From the NCBI GenBank assembly GCA_937907025.1, contig CALESJ010000049.1:1-64000 (forward strand): a stretch of DNA of 64,000 bases, given 5' to 3'. Below, in pieces: positions 8,503-15,986 of this stretch. The position numbers were made by a program, and so were the translations under genes. The notes under the pieces are model-generated. The model searched no databases and was not told the origin of the DNA. It saw only the letters and a program-made list of their open reading frames with translations. The DNA is from an uncultured Faecalibacterium sp. (GTDB lineage Bacteria > Bacillota > Clostridia > Oscillospirales > Ruminococcaceae). Within the stretch, counting starts at the first letter, position 1, and each line of letters starts with the position of its first letter.

Positions 8503-9453
8503 ATGAAAGATGTAGTTGCACTGGGCGAACTGCTCATCGACTTCGCCCCCGTTTCCACCGATGACGCCGGATACCCCACCCTGAAAGCCCAGCCGGGCGG
8601 CGCGCCGGGCAATTTCCTGGCCGCTTTGCAGAAGTACGGCTGCTCCACCGCCCTGCTGGGCAAGGTGGGCGACGATACCTTCGGCCATCTGCTGAAAGGC
8701 ACCCTGGACAAGCTGGGCATCGACACCCGCGGCATCCTGGTGGACCCCGCCGTGTTCACCACCCTGGCCTTTGTGACCCTGGATGCCACCGGCAACCGGT
8801 CCTTCAGCTTTGCCCGCAAGCCCGGCGCCGACACCTGCCTGCGCCCTGAGGAGGTAAACACCGCCCTGCTGGATGAGGGCAAGGTGTTCCACTTCGGCAC
8901 CCTGAGCCTGACCAATGAGCCCGCCCGTTCGGCCACCCGGACTGCCGTATCCTACGCCAAGGAACACGGAAAGCTCATCAGCTTTGACCCCAACCTGCGC
9001 AAGCCCCTGTGGCCCAGCGATGACGCGGCCAAAGAACAGATCGAGTGGGGCCTGCACCAGGCCGACATCGTGAAGATCAGCGACGAGGAGATCGAATTCC
9101 TGTGGGGCATTTCCCCGGAGGAAGGCGCCCAGAAGCTGCTGAAAGAGTACGGCGTCAGACTGGTGTACGCCACCCTCGGCCCCAAGGGCTGCCACTTTGC
9201 CAACCGGCAGGGCTGCAGCGAGGTGCCCTCCCCCACCGGGCTGCATGTCATCGACACCACCGGCGCCGGGGACATCTTCGGCGGCAGCGCCATGAGCCAG
9301 TTCCTGCGGCTGAACAAGGCCCCGGAGGACCTGACCGTGGAGGAGATGCGGACCGTGACCCGTTTTGCCTGCTGCGCCGCCAGCCTGTCCACCCAGACCC
9401 ACGGCGGCATCACCAGCGTGGTGCCGGAGGAAGAGGTCCGGGCCATCCTGTGA
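8503..9453 (+). CDS. scrK: PfkB-family fructokinase
   Basis: The 316-residue protein has the PfkB sugar-kinase features: an N-terminal GELLIDFAP, the substrate loop GGAPGNFLAAL (near residues 33-43), and the C-terminal signature DTTGAGDIFGG with the catalytic Asp (near residue 254). Fructokinase is favoured because the locus holds a GH32 fructosidase. It would phosphorylate released fructose to fructose 6-phosphate with ATP. I chose the ATG at 8503 because AGGAG lies 7 bases upstream; a TTG six bases earlier is in frame but badly spaced. It is the last gene of the regulator operon and is followed by a strong terminator. Confidence 0.9.
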   Translation: MKDVVALGELLIDFAPVSTDDAGYPTLKAQPGGAPGNFLAALQKYGCSTALLGKVGDDTFGHLLKGTLDKLGIDTRGILVDPAVFTTLAFVTLDATGNRSFSFARKPGADTCLRPEEVNTALLDEGKVFHFGTLSLTNEPARSATRTAVSYAKEHGKLISFDPNLRKPLWPSDDAAKEQIEWGLHQADIVKISDEEIEFLWGISPEEGAQKLLKEYGVRLVYATLGPKGCHFANRQGCSEVPSPTGLHVIDTTGAGDIFGGSAMSQFLRLNKAPEDLTVEEMRTVTRFACCAASLSTQTHGGITSVVPEEEVRAIL

Positions 9454-9521
9454 CGGGCCCTCTCCCCTTTTTCAGCGAGAAGCTGCGGATCTCCGCCTGA
9501 TTTTCCCACCTCATCAAACCG

Positions 9522-9572
9522 AACAGCGCCGGACTTTGCGTGTGTGCCACAAAGTCCGGCGCTGTTTTCTTT
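9522..9572 (+). terminator. Strong intrinsic terminator after the fructokinase gene
   Basis: A perfect 17-bp stem (9522-9538 with 9550-9566) has an 11-base loop and a T-rich tail TTTTCTTT. It closes the regulator-fructokinase operon. Confidence 0.9.
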
Positions 9573-9593
9573 GTCACCGCGGCAGGCATGCGC

Positions 9594-9622
9594 TTGTGGC
9601 CTCTTGCGGGATGCGCTACAAT
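9594..9622 (+). promoter_or_regulatory. Promoter of the AmmeMemoRadiSam operon
   Basis: The -35 TTGTGG (9594-9599) and -10 TACAAT (9617-9622) have a 17-base spacer. They lie 68 bases before the start codon of the fusion gene. Confidence 0.6.
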
Positions 9623-9689
9623 GAAGGCAGAGAAACCGAACTGCATTTCTCTGATAACCGTCTGCATCGCCGGGAAGGAGTGACCTGTT

Positions 9690-11078
9690 ATGCCGATGCT
9701 TGGTGCTGTTCTGACCCCTCATCCGCCCGTGCTGCTGCCCGAAGTGGGCAAAGGCCGGGAGCGGGAGATTTCCGCCACCGGAAACGCCATGCGGCAAGCC
9801 GCCGGGGAGGTGGCCCGTTGGAAACCCGAAGTGCTCATCGTATCCTCTCCACACACCATTTTGTACGGGGATTATTTTCACATTGCCCCGGGCAGCGGCG
9901 CGGCGGGTTCCATGGCTGCTTTCGGTGCGCCCCAGGTGCGCATGGAAGTACAGTATGATGCACCCTTGCGGGCGGAGATCATCCGCCGTGCCGAAAGTGC
10001 CGGCCTGCAGGCGGGTACGCTGGGCCAGCGGGACCCGAGTCTGGACCACGGCGTGCTGATTCCGCTGTACTTTTTACGCAAGGCGGGCGTAACCTGTCCC
10101 ATCGTGCGGATGGGGTTATCCGGTTTTTCCGCGCTGGATCACTACCGGCTGGGACAATGCGTGGCCCAGGCCGTGGAAACTCTGGGCCGCCGGGCCGTCT
10201 TTGTGGCCAGCGGGGACCTTTCCCACAAGCTCAAAGCCGACGGCCCTTACGGATTTGCGCCGGAAGGCCCGGTTTTTGACGAGGCCGTGACCAAAGCCAT
10301 GGCTTCCGGCAATTTCCCGGACTTTCTCACCATGGACCCGTCCCTCTGCGAGCGGGCGGCCGAGTGCGGCCTGCGCTCCTTCCAGATCATGGCGGGTGCA
10401 CTGGACGGGCTGGCCGTTCAGCCCCGGCTGCTGAGCCACGAGGGCACCTTCGGGGTGGGGTACGGCGTGGCGCTGTTCCCGGTCACCGGCCGGGACGACA
10501 CCCGCCGCTACGCCGCCGCCTGTGAGCGGATTCACAAAGAGCGTCTGGCCGCCCGCCGGGCCAAAGAAGACCCCTGGGTGCGGCTGGCCCGGCTTTCTCT
10601 GGAAACCCGAATCCGGCAGGGGCAAGTACTGCAAGCTCTGCCGGAAGACCTGCCCGCTGAACTGACCGAACAGGCCGCCGGAGCTTTTGTTTCGCTGCAC
10701 AAGGAGGGACGGCTGCGGGGGTGCATCGGGACCACGGCCCCCACCGAGGAAAACGTAGCCAAGGAAATCGTACAGAATGCCGTGGCTGCCGGGACGCGGG
10801 ACCCGCGTTTTCCGCCGGTGCGTCCCGACGAGCTGGAGGAGCTGGAATACAGCGTGGACGTGCTGGACCAACCCGAGCCGGTGGACTCCCCCGCCCAACT
10901 GGACCCGAAAACTTACGGCGTCATTGTCAGTTACGGATGCAAGCGCGGTCTGCTGCTGCCCGACCTGGACGGTGTGGACACCGTGGAAGAACAGGTGGAC
11001 ATTGCCCGCCGCAAAGGCGGTATCCGGGAGGATGACCCCTACACCCTCCAGCGTTTCAAGGTGGTGCGGCATGTATGA
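9690..11078 (+). CDS. amrB: AmmeMemoRadiSam protein: Memo-like (B) fused to AMMECR1 (A)
   Basis: The 462-residue protein joins two families. Residues 1 to about 265 are Memo/LigB-like, with GAVLTPHPPVLLPEVG at the start and ASGDLSHKL near residue 173, the fold of class III extradiol dioxygenases. Residues from about 285 on are an AMMECR1 domain, with FVSLHKEGRLRGCIGT and the AAGTRDPRFPPV segment. In many bacteria these are separate AmrB and AmrA proteins always found with a radical SAM partner; here that partner overlaps the stop codon by four bases (ATGA). The biochemical role of the system is not established, so I assign the name only. A plausible ribosome site GAAGGAG precedes the ATG. Confidence 0.92.
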   Translation: MPMLGAVLTPHPPVLLPEVGKGREREISATGNAMRQAAGEVARWKPEVLIVSSPHTILYGDYFHIAPGSGAAGSMAAFGAPQVRMEVQYDAPLRAEIIRRAESAGLQAGTLGQRDPSLDHGVLIPLYFLRKAGVTCPIVRMGLSGFSALDHYRLGQCVAQAVETLGRRAVFVASGDLSHKLKADGPYGFAPEGPVFDEAVTKAMASGNFPDFLTMDPSLCERAAECGLRSFQIMAGALDGLAVQPRLLSHEGTFGVGYGVALFPVTGRDDTRRYAAACERIHKERLAARRAKEDPWVRLARLSLETRIRQGQVLQALPEDLPAELTEQAAGAFVSLHKEGRLRGCIGTTAPTEENVAKEIVQNAVAAGTRDPRFPPVRPDELEELEYSVDVLDQPEPVDSPAQLDPKTYGVIVSYGCKRGLLLPDLDGVDTVEEQVDIARRKGGIREDDPYTLQRFKVVRHV

Positions 11079-11899
11079 GCGTGACCTGTGAGCTGTGTTT
11101 TCATCATTGTCAGCTGGACGAAGGGCAGGCTGGTGCCTGCCGGGCCCGGGCCAACCGGGACGGCGCCATCCGGCCGCTGAACTATGGCAGGCTCACCGCA
11201 CTGGCGCTGGACCCCATCGAGAAAAAGCCGCTGCGCCGGTTTCGCCCCGGCAGTCTGATTCTTTCGGCGGGCAGTTTCGGCTGCAATCTGCACTGTCCTT
11301 TCTGCCAGAACGCCGAAATTGCCGCTGCCGGTGCAGAAGCCTATACCCGGGACTGCTCTCCCGAGCAGCTGGTACAGGAGGCCCTGCGCCTGCGGGACAA
11401 GGGCAACATCGGGGTCGCCTACACCTACAATGAACCGCTGGTGGGCTACGAATATGTGCGGGATTGCGCCGCGCTGGTTCACCGGGCAGGCATGGTCAAC
11501 GTGCTGGTAACCAACGGCACCATCGCGGAAGCTCCCTGGCTGAAACTGCTGCCGCTGCTGGACGCGGTGAACATCGATCTGAAAGGCTTTACCCAAAGCT
11601 GGTACCGGCGGCTGGGCGGCGACCTGGAAACGGTCAAGCGGTCCATCGCGCTGGCTGCCCCGGTCTGCCATGTGGAAATCACCACCCTGGTGGTTCCCGG
11701 AGAAAATGACAGTGAAGAGGAAATGCGGGCGCTGTCGGCCTGGCTGGCCTCGGTCAGTCCCGAGATTCCACTGCATGTTTCCCGCTTTTTCCCGCGGTAT
11801 CGGATGCAGGACCGTCCGCCCACACCGGTGGACACGGTCTATCGCCTGGCTGAAGTGGCCCGGGAACGGCTGCGGTATGTGTATACGGGCAACTGCTGA
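11075..11899 (+). CDS. amrS: AmmeMemoRadiSam system radical SAM enzyme
   Basis: The 274-residue protein has the radical SAM cluster motif in the form CNLHCPFCQN (near residues 69-78), three Cys that bind a 4Fe-4S cluster for cleaving S-adenosylmethionine. It also has an N-terminal Cys-rich stretch CELCFHHCQL (residues 5-14) typical of AmrS and of PflA-like activating enzymes with extra cysteines. The start overlaps the previous stop as ATGA, so translation is coupled and a physical partnership with the fusion protein is likely. The substrate is unknown. An activating-enzyme role by glycyl radical formation is one alternative, but no glycyl radical enzyme is nearby. Confidence 0.92.
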   Translation: MSVTCELCFHHCQLDEGQAGACRARANRDGAIRPLNYGRLTALALDPIEKKPLRRFRPGSLILSAGSFGCNLHCPFCQNAEIAAAGAEAYTRDCSPEQLVQEALRLRDKGNIGVAYTYNEPLVGYEYVRDCAALVHRAGMVNVLVTNGTIAEAPWLKLLPLLDAVNIDLKGFTQSWYRRLGGDLETVKRSIALAAPVCHVEITTLVVPGENDSEEEMRALSAWLASVSPEIPLHVSRFFPRYRMQDRPPTPVDTVYRLAEVARERLRYVYTGNC

Positions 11900-11918
11900 A
11901 ATACTTAACAAACAGCAG

Positions 11919-11954
11919 GGACGCGAACCAAACGGTTCGCGTCCTTACTTTTTT
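11919..11954 (+). terminator. Terminator of the AmmeMemoRadiSam operon
   Basis: A perfect 11-bp stem (GGACGCGAACC with GGTTCGCGTCC, loop AAAC) is followed by TTACTTTTTT. It lies between convergent genes and has a U-run only for the plus strand. Confidence 0.88.
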
Positions 11955-11962
11955 GTGCACCT

Positions 11963-12352
11963 TTATTTTTCCACCTCATACGGCCAGGTGGAGATGCCGC
12001 CGAACTCGTAAATATGGGTGTATCCCAGATCCGCCAGAGCCTGGGCGGCAGTCTTGCTGCGGTTGCCGCTGCGGCAGTATACCAACACTGTGGCGTCCTT
12101 TTCCGGGATGATTTCGGCAGCCGTGTCCTCGGTGATGGTCCCCACCGGCAGCAGCACGGCGTCGGGGATGTGGCCGCTGTCGTATTCGTCCTGCTCCCGC
12201 ACATCCAGGACCAGGACCTCCTGGGTGTCCATCATCTCCCGGGCTTCCTCCTGGCTGATCCGGGTATAGCCGCTTTCCGGGGAAGTTCCGGCCGCCCCGC
12301 ATGCGGTCAGCAGCAAAAGAAGGGTCAGGAACAAAGGCAGCCATCGTTTCAT
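11963..12352 (-). CDS. Rhodanese-domain lipoprotein
   Basis: The 129-residue protein begins with a lipoprotein signal (lipobox LTAC, Cys18). A single rhodanese domain follows, with VLDVREQDEYDSGHIPDAV and the active-site loop CRSGNRS, catalytic Cys93. It should be anchored outside the membrane and carry a persulfide on Cys93, in sulfur transfer or redox handling. The start codon overlaps the stop of the upstream SGNH hydrolase gene by four bases, so the two form one operon. The natural sulfur donor is unknown. Confidence 0.88.
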   Translation of the reverse strand: MKRWLPLFLTLLLLLTACGAAGTSPESGYTRISQEEAREMMDTQEVLVLDVREQDEYDSGHIPDAVLLPVGTITEDTAAEIIPEKDATVLVYCRSGNRSKTAAQALADLGYTHIYEFGGISTWPYEVEK

Positions 12353-12885
12353 CGGGGAACCTCCTGATATAATTCTTCGGCAAAGGCACGGTGGCCCTGC
12401 TCCGTAAAATGTACGCCGTCATAGGCAAGGGTCACATTCCAGTTTCCGGCGTCGGCAAACCGGATTCCCAGCTTCTGCGCCAGGGCGTGGTACGCCCCTG
12501 CCAGCGTGAGGGAAGCTTTGACCAGTGTTTCATCCGGCACCCATTCCCCAAAAGTCATGGGCGGCGGCGCAATCAGCAGAATTTTTTCCCGTGCCAGCGG
12601 CAGACACAGCAGAAATCGCTCCATCCCCTGCACCGCCTGTTCCGGGGTACAGCCCTGCAAAAGATCGTTGGTGCCCAGCATTACAACCAACAGATTGGTG
12701 TCCGCCGGGAACGTGACCGGCCACCGGGGGATGCACCGCCCGTTTTCTCCCAGGTTGACCCATTCCCAGCCGGTCTTTTGGGCCAGGATGTCCACCCAGC
12801 GGCTGTCTGCCGGGTACCGGCCGCCCATCCAGGAGCACGGGTCATATCCGTAGGTGTTGGAATCTCCGAAACAAACGACTTTCAT
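12349..12885 (-). CDS. SGNH/GDSL-family hydrolase
   Basis: The 178-residue protein shows the blocks of SGNH esterases: GDSNTYGYD with the nucleophile Ser near residue 9 (block I), a Gly-containing block II (NLGENGRC), LGTNDLL with the catalytic Asn (block III), and DGVHFTEQG with the Asp/His pair (block V). It has no signal peptide and is a short, cytoplasmic GDSL-like lipase/acylhydrolase. I chose the ATG at 12885 because GAGGAAG lies about 11 bases upstream and the conserved strand KVVCFGDS begins at once; an in-frame start ten codons earlier is possible. Substrate cannot be predicted. Confidence 0.85.
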   Translation of the reverse strand: MKVVCFGDSNTYGYDPCSWMGGRYPADSRWVDILAQKTGWEWVNLGENGRCIPRWPVTFPADTNLLVVMLGTNDLLQGCTPEQAVQGMERFLLCLPLAREKILLIAPPPMTFGEWVPDETLVKASLTLAGAYHALAQKLGIRFADAGNWNVTLAYDGVHFTEQGHRAFAEELYQEVPR

Positions 12886-12941
12886 GGTGCCAGACTTCCT
12901 CTTTTTTCGGTTCACTCTGTGGTGTATCCGGGTTTACAGCC

Positions 12942-12970
12942 ATTATACCAGACCTGCGGTGCCCCAACAA
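12942..12970 (-). promoter_or_regulatory. Promoter of the SGNH hydrolase/rhodanese operon
   Basis: On the minus strand TTGTTG (12965-12970) and TATAAT (12942-12947) are 17 bases apart, with TGG before the -10 giving an extended -10. The distance to the chosen start is about 57 bases. Confidence 0.65.
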
Positions 12971-13047
12971 CCGGGCGGGCTGCTTTTCCCCGTTCTGTTC
13001 TTTTCCGCCGGTTTTCCGCATAGCCTGCACTGAAAGGGGGATGAACC

Positions 13048-13752
13048 ATGTTTTCGGTTTTATGGATTTTCCTGCAAAGTGCCGCCGCCCACATCTGGTA
13101 CGCGGCACTGCATCTGGAGAGCGGCAGTTTTCCCCGGCCGCTTTCCCCCGCCCAGGAACAGGCCGCCTTTGCGGCCATGCAGGACGGGGATGCCGCCGCC
13201 CGGGACAGACTGATCAGCCATAACCTGCGACTGGTGGCCCATGTGGTCAAAAAATATTATGCTGCCCCGGGCGGGCAGGATGACCTGATCAGCATCGGGA
13301 CCATCGGGCTTATCAAGGCGGTGGACACCTTCCGCCCCGAGCGCAAGGTTCGCTTTGCCAGCTATGCCAGCCAGTGCATTGAAAATGAGATTCGGATGCA
13401 CCTGCGGCACATCCGGCGGGAGGGCACAGTGGTATCTTTGCAGGAGCCGTTGGAGGCCAGCAGCCGGGAGGGCGGGTCGCTGACGCTGGGAGATGTACTG
13501 CCCGATGACGCCGTGATGGAGGACGACTGCGAGCAGCGGGACCTGGCACGGCGGCTGCGGAAGCTGGTTGCTGCCCTGCCGGAGCGGGAGCGGCGCATTC
13601 TGACCCTGCGCTATGGGCTGGACCGGCAGGCACCTTTGACCCAGCAGCAGGTGGCCGAAGAGTTCCACATCAGCCGGTCCTACATTTCCCGGCTGGAAAA
13701 ACGGGCCCTGCAGATGCTGAGCCGTCAGTGGCACAGCAACGGCCCCATTTGA
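13048..13752 (+). CDS. sigK: RNA polymerase sporulation sigma factor SigK
   Basis: The 234-residue protein has sigma-70 region 2 (LISHNLRLVAHVVKKYY, then DLISIGTIGLIKAVDTF) and region 4 with its helix-turn-helix near the end (QQVAEEFHISRSYISRLEKRA by its core). This is the SigK branch of sporulation sigma factors, which acts late in the mother cell. The gene is unbroken, so no skin-type element needs excision. The first 30 or so residues (MFSVLWIFLQSAAAHIWYAA) are strongly hydrophobic, as expected of a pro-sequence that tethers pro-SigK to membrane until it is cleaved. AAGGGGG lies 6 to 7 bases before the ATG. The closely related SigE is the main alternative. Confidence 0.88.
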   Translation: MFSVLWIFLQSAAAHIWYAALHLESGSFPRPLSPAQEQAAFAAMQDGDAAARDRLISHNLRLVAHVVKKYYAAPGGQDDLISIGTIGLIKAVDTFRPERKVRFASYASQCIENEIRMHLRHIRREGTVVSLQEPLEASSREGGSLTLGDVLPDDAVMEDDCEQRDLARRLRKLVAALPERERRILTLRYGLDRQAPLTQQQVAEEFHISRSYISRLEKRALQMLSRQWHSNGPI

Positions 13753-13766
13753 TAAGTATGACTTAT
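13752..13766. promoter_or_regulatory. Short inverted repeat upstream of the symporter promoter
   Basis: ATAAGT-ATG-ACTTAT is a perfect inverted repeat just after the sigK stop. A second one, GTATTT-CATGC-AAATAC, follows at about 13769-13785. Both lie just upstream of the -35 box and could bind a regulator of the symporter gene. Confidence 0.35.
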
Positions 13767-13787
13767 TTGTATTTCATGCAAATACAC

Positions 13788-13816
13788 TTGACCTTTCTTC
13801 GCAATCATGGTATGCT
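13788..13816 (+). promoter_or_regulatory. Promoter of the AGCS symporter gene
   Basis: TTGACC (13788-13793) and TATGCT (13811-13816) have a 17-base spacer, about 70 bases before the start codon. Confidence 0.75.
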
Positions 13817-13888
13817 AAGTATCGACGTTCTGCCCGCGGGGCAGCGTTTTGGTGTATCGAAAATCGGATGAGAGGAATGGAAAGTAAC

Positions 13889-15232
13889 ATGGAACAGTTT
13901 ACCGCCCTGGTATCCCAGGCCAGCAACTTTTTGTGGGATTACATCCTTGTGTTTCTGCTGGTGGGCACCGGCATCTTCTTCACCCTGCGCCTGGGCTTTA
14001 TCCAGGTCCGCCGCTTCGGCGAGGGTATGCGCCGCCTGTTCGGCGGGTTCAGCCTGCACGGCAAAGCCGCCGGCAAGGACGGCATGAGCTCCTTCCAGGC
14101 GCTGTCCACCGCCGTGGCGGCCCAGGTAGGCACCGGCAACATCACCGGCTGCGCCACCGCTCTGGTCAGCGGCGGCCCGGGCGCCCTGTTCTGGGTGTGG
14201 GTGTCCGCCTTCTTCGGCATGGCTACCATCTACGCCGAGGCCGTGCTCGCCCAGACCTACAAGACCACCGTGGACGGCCAGGTGACCGGCGGTCCCGTGT
14301 ACTACATCCGCGCCGCCTTCAAGGGGCGCTTCGGAAAGTTCCTGGCCGGGTTCTTCTCGGTAGCCATTGTGCTGGCCCTGGGCTTTATGGGCAATATGGT
14401 ACAGTCCAACTCCATCAGTGACGCTTTCCACAATGCGTTTGGCGTGAACAAGCTGGTGGTGGGCGTTGTGGTGGCCGCCATTGCGGCGTTCATCTTCCTG
14501 GGCGGCGTGCAGCGCATTGCCGCCGTGACCGAGAAGCTGGTCCCCATCATGGCCATCTTTTACATTCTGGGCTGTGTGGTCATCCTGCTCCTGAACATCA
14601 CCGCCCTGCCCGACGCCTTTGTGCAGATCTTCGGCATGGCTTTCCGGCCCCAGTCCATGGCCGGCGGTGTGGCCGGCGTGACGGTGCAGCAAGCCATCCG
14701 CTACGGTGTGGCCCGCGGGCTGTTCTCCAACGAGGCCGGCCTGGGCTCCACCCCGCATGCCCACGCCATCGCCAAGGTCAAACGGCCCCAGGACCAGGGC
14801 GCCGTGGCCATCGTCAGCGTCTTCATCGACACCTTTGTCATTCTGACCCTCACCGGCCTGGTGCTCATCACCTCCGGTCTGGTTTCCACCGGTCTGGACG
14901 GCACCGCCCTGACCCAGGCCGCCTTTGCCCAGACTTTCGGGCCTTTCGGGCAGGTCTTCATCGCCATCTGCATGCTGTTCTTCGCCTTCTCCACCATTCT
15001 GGGCTGGTATTTCTTCGGCCAGGTGAACTTCAAGGCCCTGTTCGGCACCAAAGCCCTGCCGGTATACAGTGCCATTGTGGTCCTGTTTGTGCTGGTGGGC
15101 TCCACCCTCAAGGTGGACCTGGTCTGGAAGCTGGCCGACTTCTTCAACGGTCTGATGGCCATTCCCAACCTGATCGCCCTGCTGGCCTTGTCCGGCGTGG
15201 TGGCGGCCATCGCCCGCCAGAAGGACGAATAA
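13889..15232 (+). CDS. Sodium:alanine symporter family (AGCS) protein
   Basis: The 447-residue protein has about ten membrane spans and the AGCS signature GGPGALFWVWVSAFFGMATIYAE. It also has the conserved AVAAQVGTGNITG segment near residues 80-95 and NEAGLGSTPHAHA near residue 285. It should import alanine, glycine or a similar small neutral amino acid with Na+. An upstream ATG at 13868 is in frame, but GGAAAG sits four bases before 13889, and the AGGA is closer to it. It stands alone with its own promoter and terminator. The amino acid carried is not determinable here. Confidence 0.92.
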   Translation: MEQFTALVSQASNFLWDYILVFLLVGTGIFFTLRLGFIQVRRFGEGMRRLFGGFSLHGKAAGKDGMSSFQALSTAVAAQVGTGNITGCATALVSGGPGALFWVWVSAFFGMATIYAEAVLAQTYKTTVDGQVTGGPVYYIRAAFKGRFGKFLAGFFSVAIVLALGFMGNMVQSNSISDAFHNAFGVNKLVVGVVVAAIAAFIFLGGVQRIAAVTEKLVPIMAIFYILGCVVILLLNITALPDAFVQIFGMAFRPQSMAGGVAGVTVQQAIRYGVARGLFSNEAGLGSTPHAHAIAKVKRPQDQGAVAIVSVFIDTFVILTLTGLVLITSGLVSTGLDGTALTQAAFAQTFGPFGQVFIAICMLFFAFSTILGWYFFGQVNFKALFGTKALPVYSAIVVLFVLVGSTLKVDLVWKLADFFNGLMAIPNLIALLALSGVVAAIARQKDE

Positions 15233-15251
15233 ACAACCTGTCAATTGCAAC

Positions 15252-15289
15252 GCGGCGCCCTCCCGCAACGGGGAGAGCGCCGCCTTTTT
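15252..15289 (+). terminator. Terminator of the AGCS gene
   Basis: A 13-bp stem with one mismatch (15252-15264 with 15271-15283) is followed by TTTTT at 15285-15289. It overlaps the end of the convergent small gene. Confidence 0.8.
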
Positions 15290-15527
15290 ATTGCCGGAAA
15301 CACAGCCACAAAACCAGATAACACCCGGCGTAAAATCCCATTCCCGCCCAGGCCCACCGGCCCGCAGCGGCCGCACGCAGCGGCGTGGTGCGCCGCAGTG
15401 CCAGATACATTCCCGCTCCCGCCGGCGGCAGCAGAAACGACAGGGTGTTCAGCCCCATATGCGGTTTGTCCCCTTCCCCGCTTTGTGGCTCCGGCGGAAA
15501 GGCATCTGCTTTTTCCCGGTCATTCAT
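15288..15527 (-). CDS. Small membrane protein, divergent from an XRE regulator
   Basis: The 79-residue protein has a polar, Pro/Glu-rich N-terminus and two hydrophobic spans (NTLSFLLPPAGAGMYLAL and WAGMGFYAGCYLVLWLCF). This two-span layout with NTLSFLLP is common in small membrane proteins of gut clostridia, often after a zinc ribbon, which is missing here. A good promoter overlapped by a perfect palindrome lies upstream, so the gene is probably real and controlled by the divergent XRE protein. No strong ribosome site is seen. Function unknown. Confidence 0.6.
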   Translation of the reverse strand: MNDREKADAFPPEPQSGEGDKPHMGLNTLSFLLPPAGAGMYLALRRTTPLRAAAAGRWAWAGMGFYAGCYLVLWLCFRQ

Positions 15528-15562
15528 TTCTTTACGCCACCTTTGTTTTGGTCTTTTGCCTC

Positions 15563-15591
15563 ATTTTAGATAATATTTATCTAAAAGTCAA
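15563..15591 (-). promoter_or_regulatory. Promoter overlapped by a 23-bp palindromic operator
   Basis: On the minus strand TTGACT (15586-15591) and TAAAAT (15563-15568) are 17 bases apart. The whole spacer is a perfect palindrome, 15564-15586, with arms TTTTAGATAA and TTATCTAAAA around TAT. A bound dimer would cover the promoter. A related half site TATCTA lies at 15602-15607, towards the XRE gene. Confidence 0.7.
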
Positions 15592-15644
15592 TAGACAGAA
15601 TCTATCTAGCCTATTCTTGTAGTAGAAGAAGGCAGGTGGACACA

Positions 15645-15875
15645 ATGACCAATCGCGTACGGGAATTGCGGGAAGATCACGACTACACCCAGCAGCAGCT
15701 GGCCGACAAAATCGGCATCACCCAGCGCAAATACAGTTATCTGGAAACGGGGACCCAGCCCCTGACCGCCGATTTTCTGGTGGCCCTGGCGGAGATCTAC
15801 GATGTGAGCATCGATTATATTTTGTTCTGCACCGACACCCCCCGGCGGTATCCCCCGCGGGACGGGAGGCGGTGA
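15645..15875 (+). CDS. XRE-family helix-turn-helix regulator
   Basis: The 76-residue protein is a single HTH_3 domain: RVRELREDHDYTQQQLADKI, then ITQRKYSYLETGT as turn and recognition helix, and SIDYILF at the end. I chose the ATG at 15645; a GTG nine bases earlier is in frame. It is transcribed away from the small membrane protein gene, with the palindrome at 15564-15586 between them as its likely operator. It resembles the XRE protein encoded at 17331 inside the neighbouring island. Confidence 0.85.
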   Translation: MTNRVRELREDHDYTQQQLADKIGITQRKYSYLETGTQPLTADFLVALAEIYDVSIDYILFCTDTPRRYPPRDGRR

Positions 15876-15935
15876 GAGCGGCACAGCGCAGGTCGTTTTG
15901 CCCTTTTCTGTGCCCAGAAAAGTTCCCCTAAATAC

Positions 15936-15986
15936 AAAAAGCCCCTTCCGGTTGCATACACAATCGGAAGGGGCTTTGTTTCGTGT
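15936..15986 (+). repeat. 51-bp direct repeat R1 with terminator hairpin (island left end)
   Basis: This sequence recurs at 17874-17924 in the same orientation with 46 of 51 bases identical. Its core is a 15-bp stem (AGCCCCTTCCGGTTG with CAATCGGAAGGGGCT, one G-T pair) around CATACA, followed by TTTGTTT, so it can stop plus-strand transcription; the A-run before it gives a U-run on the minus strand too. It closes the XRE gene on one side and bounds the island on the other. Confidence 0.8.
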
